5,134 nucleotides of DNA from an uncultured Paracoccaceae bacterium (GTDB taxonomy: Bacteria; Pseudomonadota; Alphaproteobacteria; Rhodobacterales; Rhodobacteraceae): positions 1 to 5,134 of the forward strand of contig CAJXHQ010000276.1 of NCBI GenBank assembly GCA_913054485.1, given 5' to 3'. The translations under genes were made by a program, and so were the position numbers. Positions 4,633-5,134 of the stretch are shown here, piece after piece (within the stretch, counting starts at the first letter, position 1; every line of letters begins with the position of its first letter). The notes beneath the pieces are model-generated. The model ran no database searches. It worked only from the letters and a program-made list of their open reading frames with translations, and was not told the origin of the DNA.

Positions 4633-4663
4633 AAGGCGGCCACCCCTCCGGGACAGCCGCCTT
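4633..4663 (-). terminator. Intrinsic terminator for the MttB-family gene, possibly bidirectional
   Basis: AAGGCGGC (4633-4640) and GCCGCCTT (4656-4663) form a perfect 8-bp stem around a 15-base loop. On the minus strand the stem runs straight into six Ts, the canonical form, 25 bases after the stop of the MttB-family gene. On the plus strand it begins four bases after the stop of the DUF6477-like gene but is followed only by TTCC, so it would be weaker in that direction. Confidence 0.85.
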
Positions 4664-4687
4664 CCATGTCAGTCTAAGGACCGCGCC

Positions 4688-5134
4688 TTACATGAAAGCA
4701 TCCGGCATGGAGGCCTTCTTCTCCGCCACATAGGCTTCCAGAGCGGCCTGAATCTCGGGGTCCAGCGGCGGTGCGTGGTAGTTGTTGAGCAGGTAGTCCA
4801 CACGGTTGGAGGCCAGCTCGAGGGGATCGCGCGCGCCTTCTTCTTCCCAGGTCTCGAAGGGTTTGTAGTCCAGCAGATCGGACTTCCAGAAGGCGGTCTT
4901 GAAGTTGGCGTGCGTATGCGCGCAGCCCAGATAATGGCCGCCCGGCCCCACTTCGCGGATCGCGTCCATCGCCTGCGCTTCTTCGCCGACGTCAATACCC
5001 TTGGCGAGCCCGTGCAGCGTGCCCAGCTGATCGGCATCCATCACGAATTTCTCGAAGTCGGCAACCAGGCCGCCTTCCAGCCAGCCGCAGGAGTGCAGCA
5101 TGAATTTCACACCGGACAGGAGGCCCATGTTGAG
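4688..5134 (-). CDS. MttB-superfamily (trimethylamine methyltransferase-like) protein, C-terminal 148 residues
   Basis: This is the C-terminal part of a corrinoid-dependent methyltransferase of the MttB superfamily. Members transfer a methyl group from trimethylamine, or from quaternary amines such as glycine betaine, to a cognate corrinoid protein, feeding one-carbon metabolism. The visible part has HSCGWLEGGL, a charged segment DFEKFVMDADQLG, the conserved GPGGHYLGCAHTHANF, FWKSDLLDYKPFETWEEEGARD and the typical end LDPEIQAALEAYVAEKK. The family is usually about 480-520 residues, so roughly two-thirds is missing beyond position 5134; the frame stays open to the edge and the Met at 5128 is internal. 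The pyrrolysine position of true MttB falls in the missing part. Bacteria like this normally carry non-pyrrolysine homologues, so the substrate may be a quaternary amine. It ends in a strong terminator and converges on the DUF6477-like gene. Confidence 0.88.
   Translation of the reverse strand, partial: LNMGLLSGVKFMLHSCGWLEGGLVADFEKFVMDADQLGTLHGLAKGIDVGEEAQAMDAIREVGPGGHYLGCAHTHANFKTAFWKSDLLDYKPFETWEEEGARDPLELASNRVDYLLNNYHAPPLDPEIQAALEAYVAEKKASMPDAFM

Overview
The window reads as chromosomal DNA of a marine alphaproteobacterium of the Rhodobacteraceae, most likely the Roseobacter group (Leisingera, Phaeobacter or Ruegeria type). The grounds are GC-rich codon use throughout, a typical alphaproteobacterial LipA, a Prx5-type peroxiredoxin beside OxyR, a DUF6456/DUF6477-type gene pair that I know mainly from Rhodobacterales, and an MttB-superfamily methyltransferase of the kind that is multicopy in roseobacters. 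The genus is inference. I see no mobile element, RNA gene, CRISPR array or prophage.

Layout. Positions 1-1198 (minus strand) hold lipA and, overlapping its stop by 4 bases (ATGA), the start of an M20-family amidohydrolase that leaves the window at position 1. Positions 1199-1479 are a divergent intergenic region with five separate inverted repeats, one of them resembling an Irr-type iron box. Positions 1480-2028 (plus) encode a Prx5/PrxII peroxiredoxin. It converges on oxyR (2045-3001, minus), and the hairpin that should terminate prx lies inside the last codons of oxyR. Upstream of oxyR on the same strand is a three-part putative DNA-binding protein with a DUF6456-like C-terminus (3051-4100). 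It is divergent from a small DUF6477-like protein (4339-4629, plus). The 238-bp region between them carries a consensus DnaA box, a near-consensus CtrA site and a strong AT-rich dyad. A minus-strand terminator (4633-4663) separates this from the C-terminal part of an MttB-superfamily protein (4688-5134), which enters from beyond the right edge.

How the genes fit together. The middle of the window has an oxidative-stress theme: a thiol peroxidase next to the peroxide sensor OxyR, with a candidate iron-responsive site in front of the peroxidase and an iron-sulfur enzyme (LipA) on the other side of the same promoter region. The DUF6456/DUF6477 pair looks like a separate regulatory module whose promoter region carries cell-cycle-type sites. 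It is the least understood part of the window and the best candidate for something undescribed. The remaining genes are ordinary metabolism.
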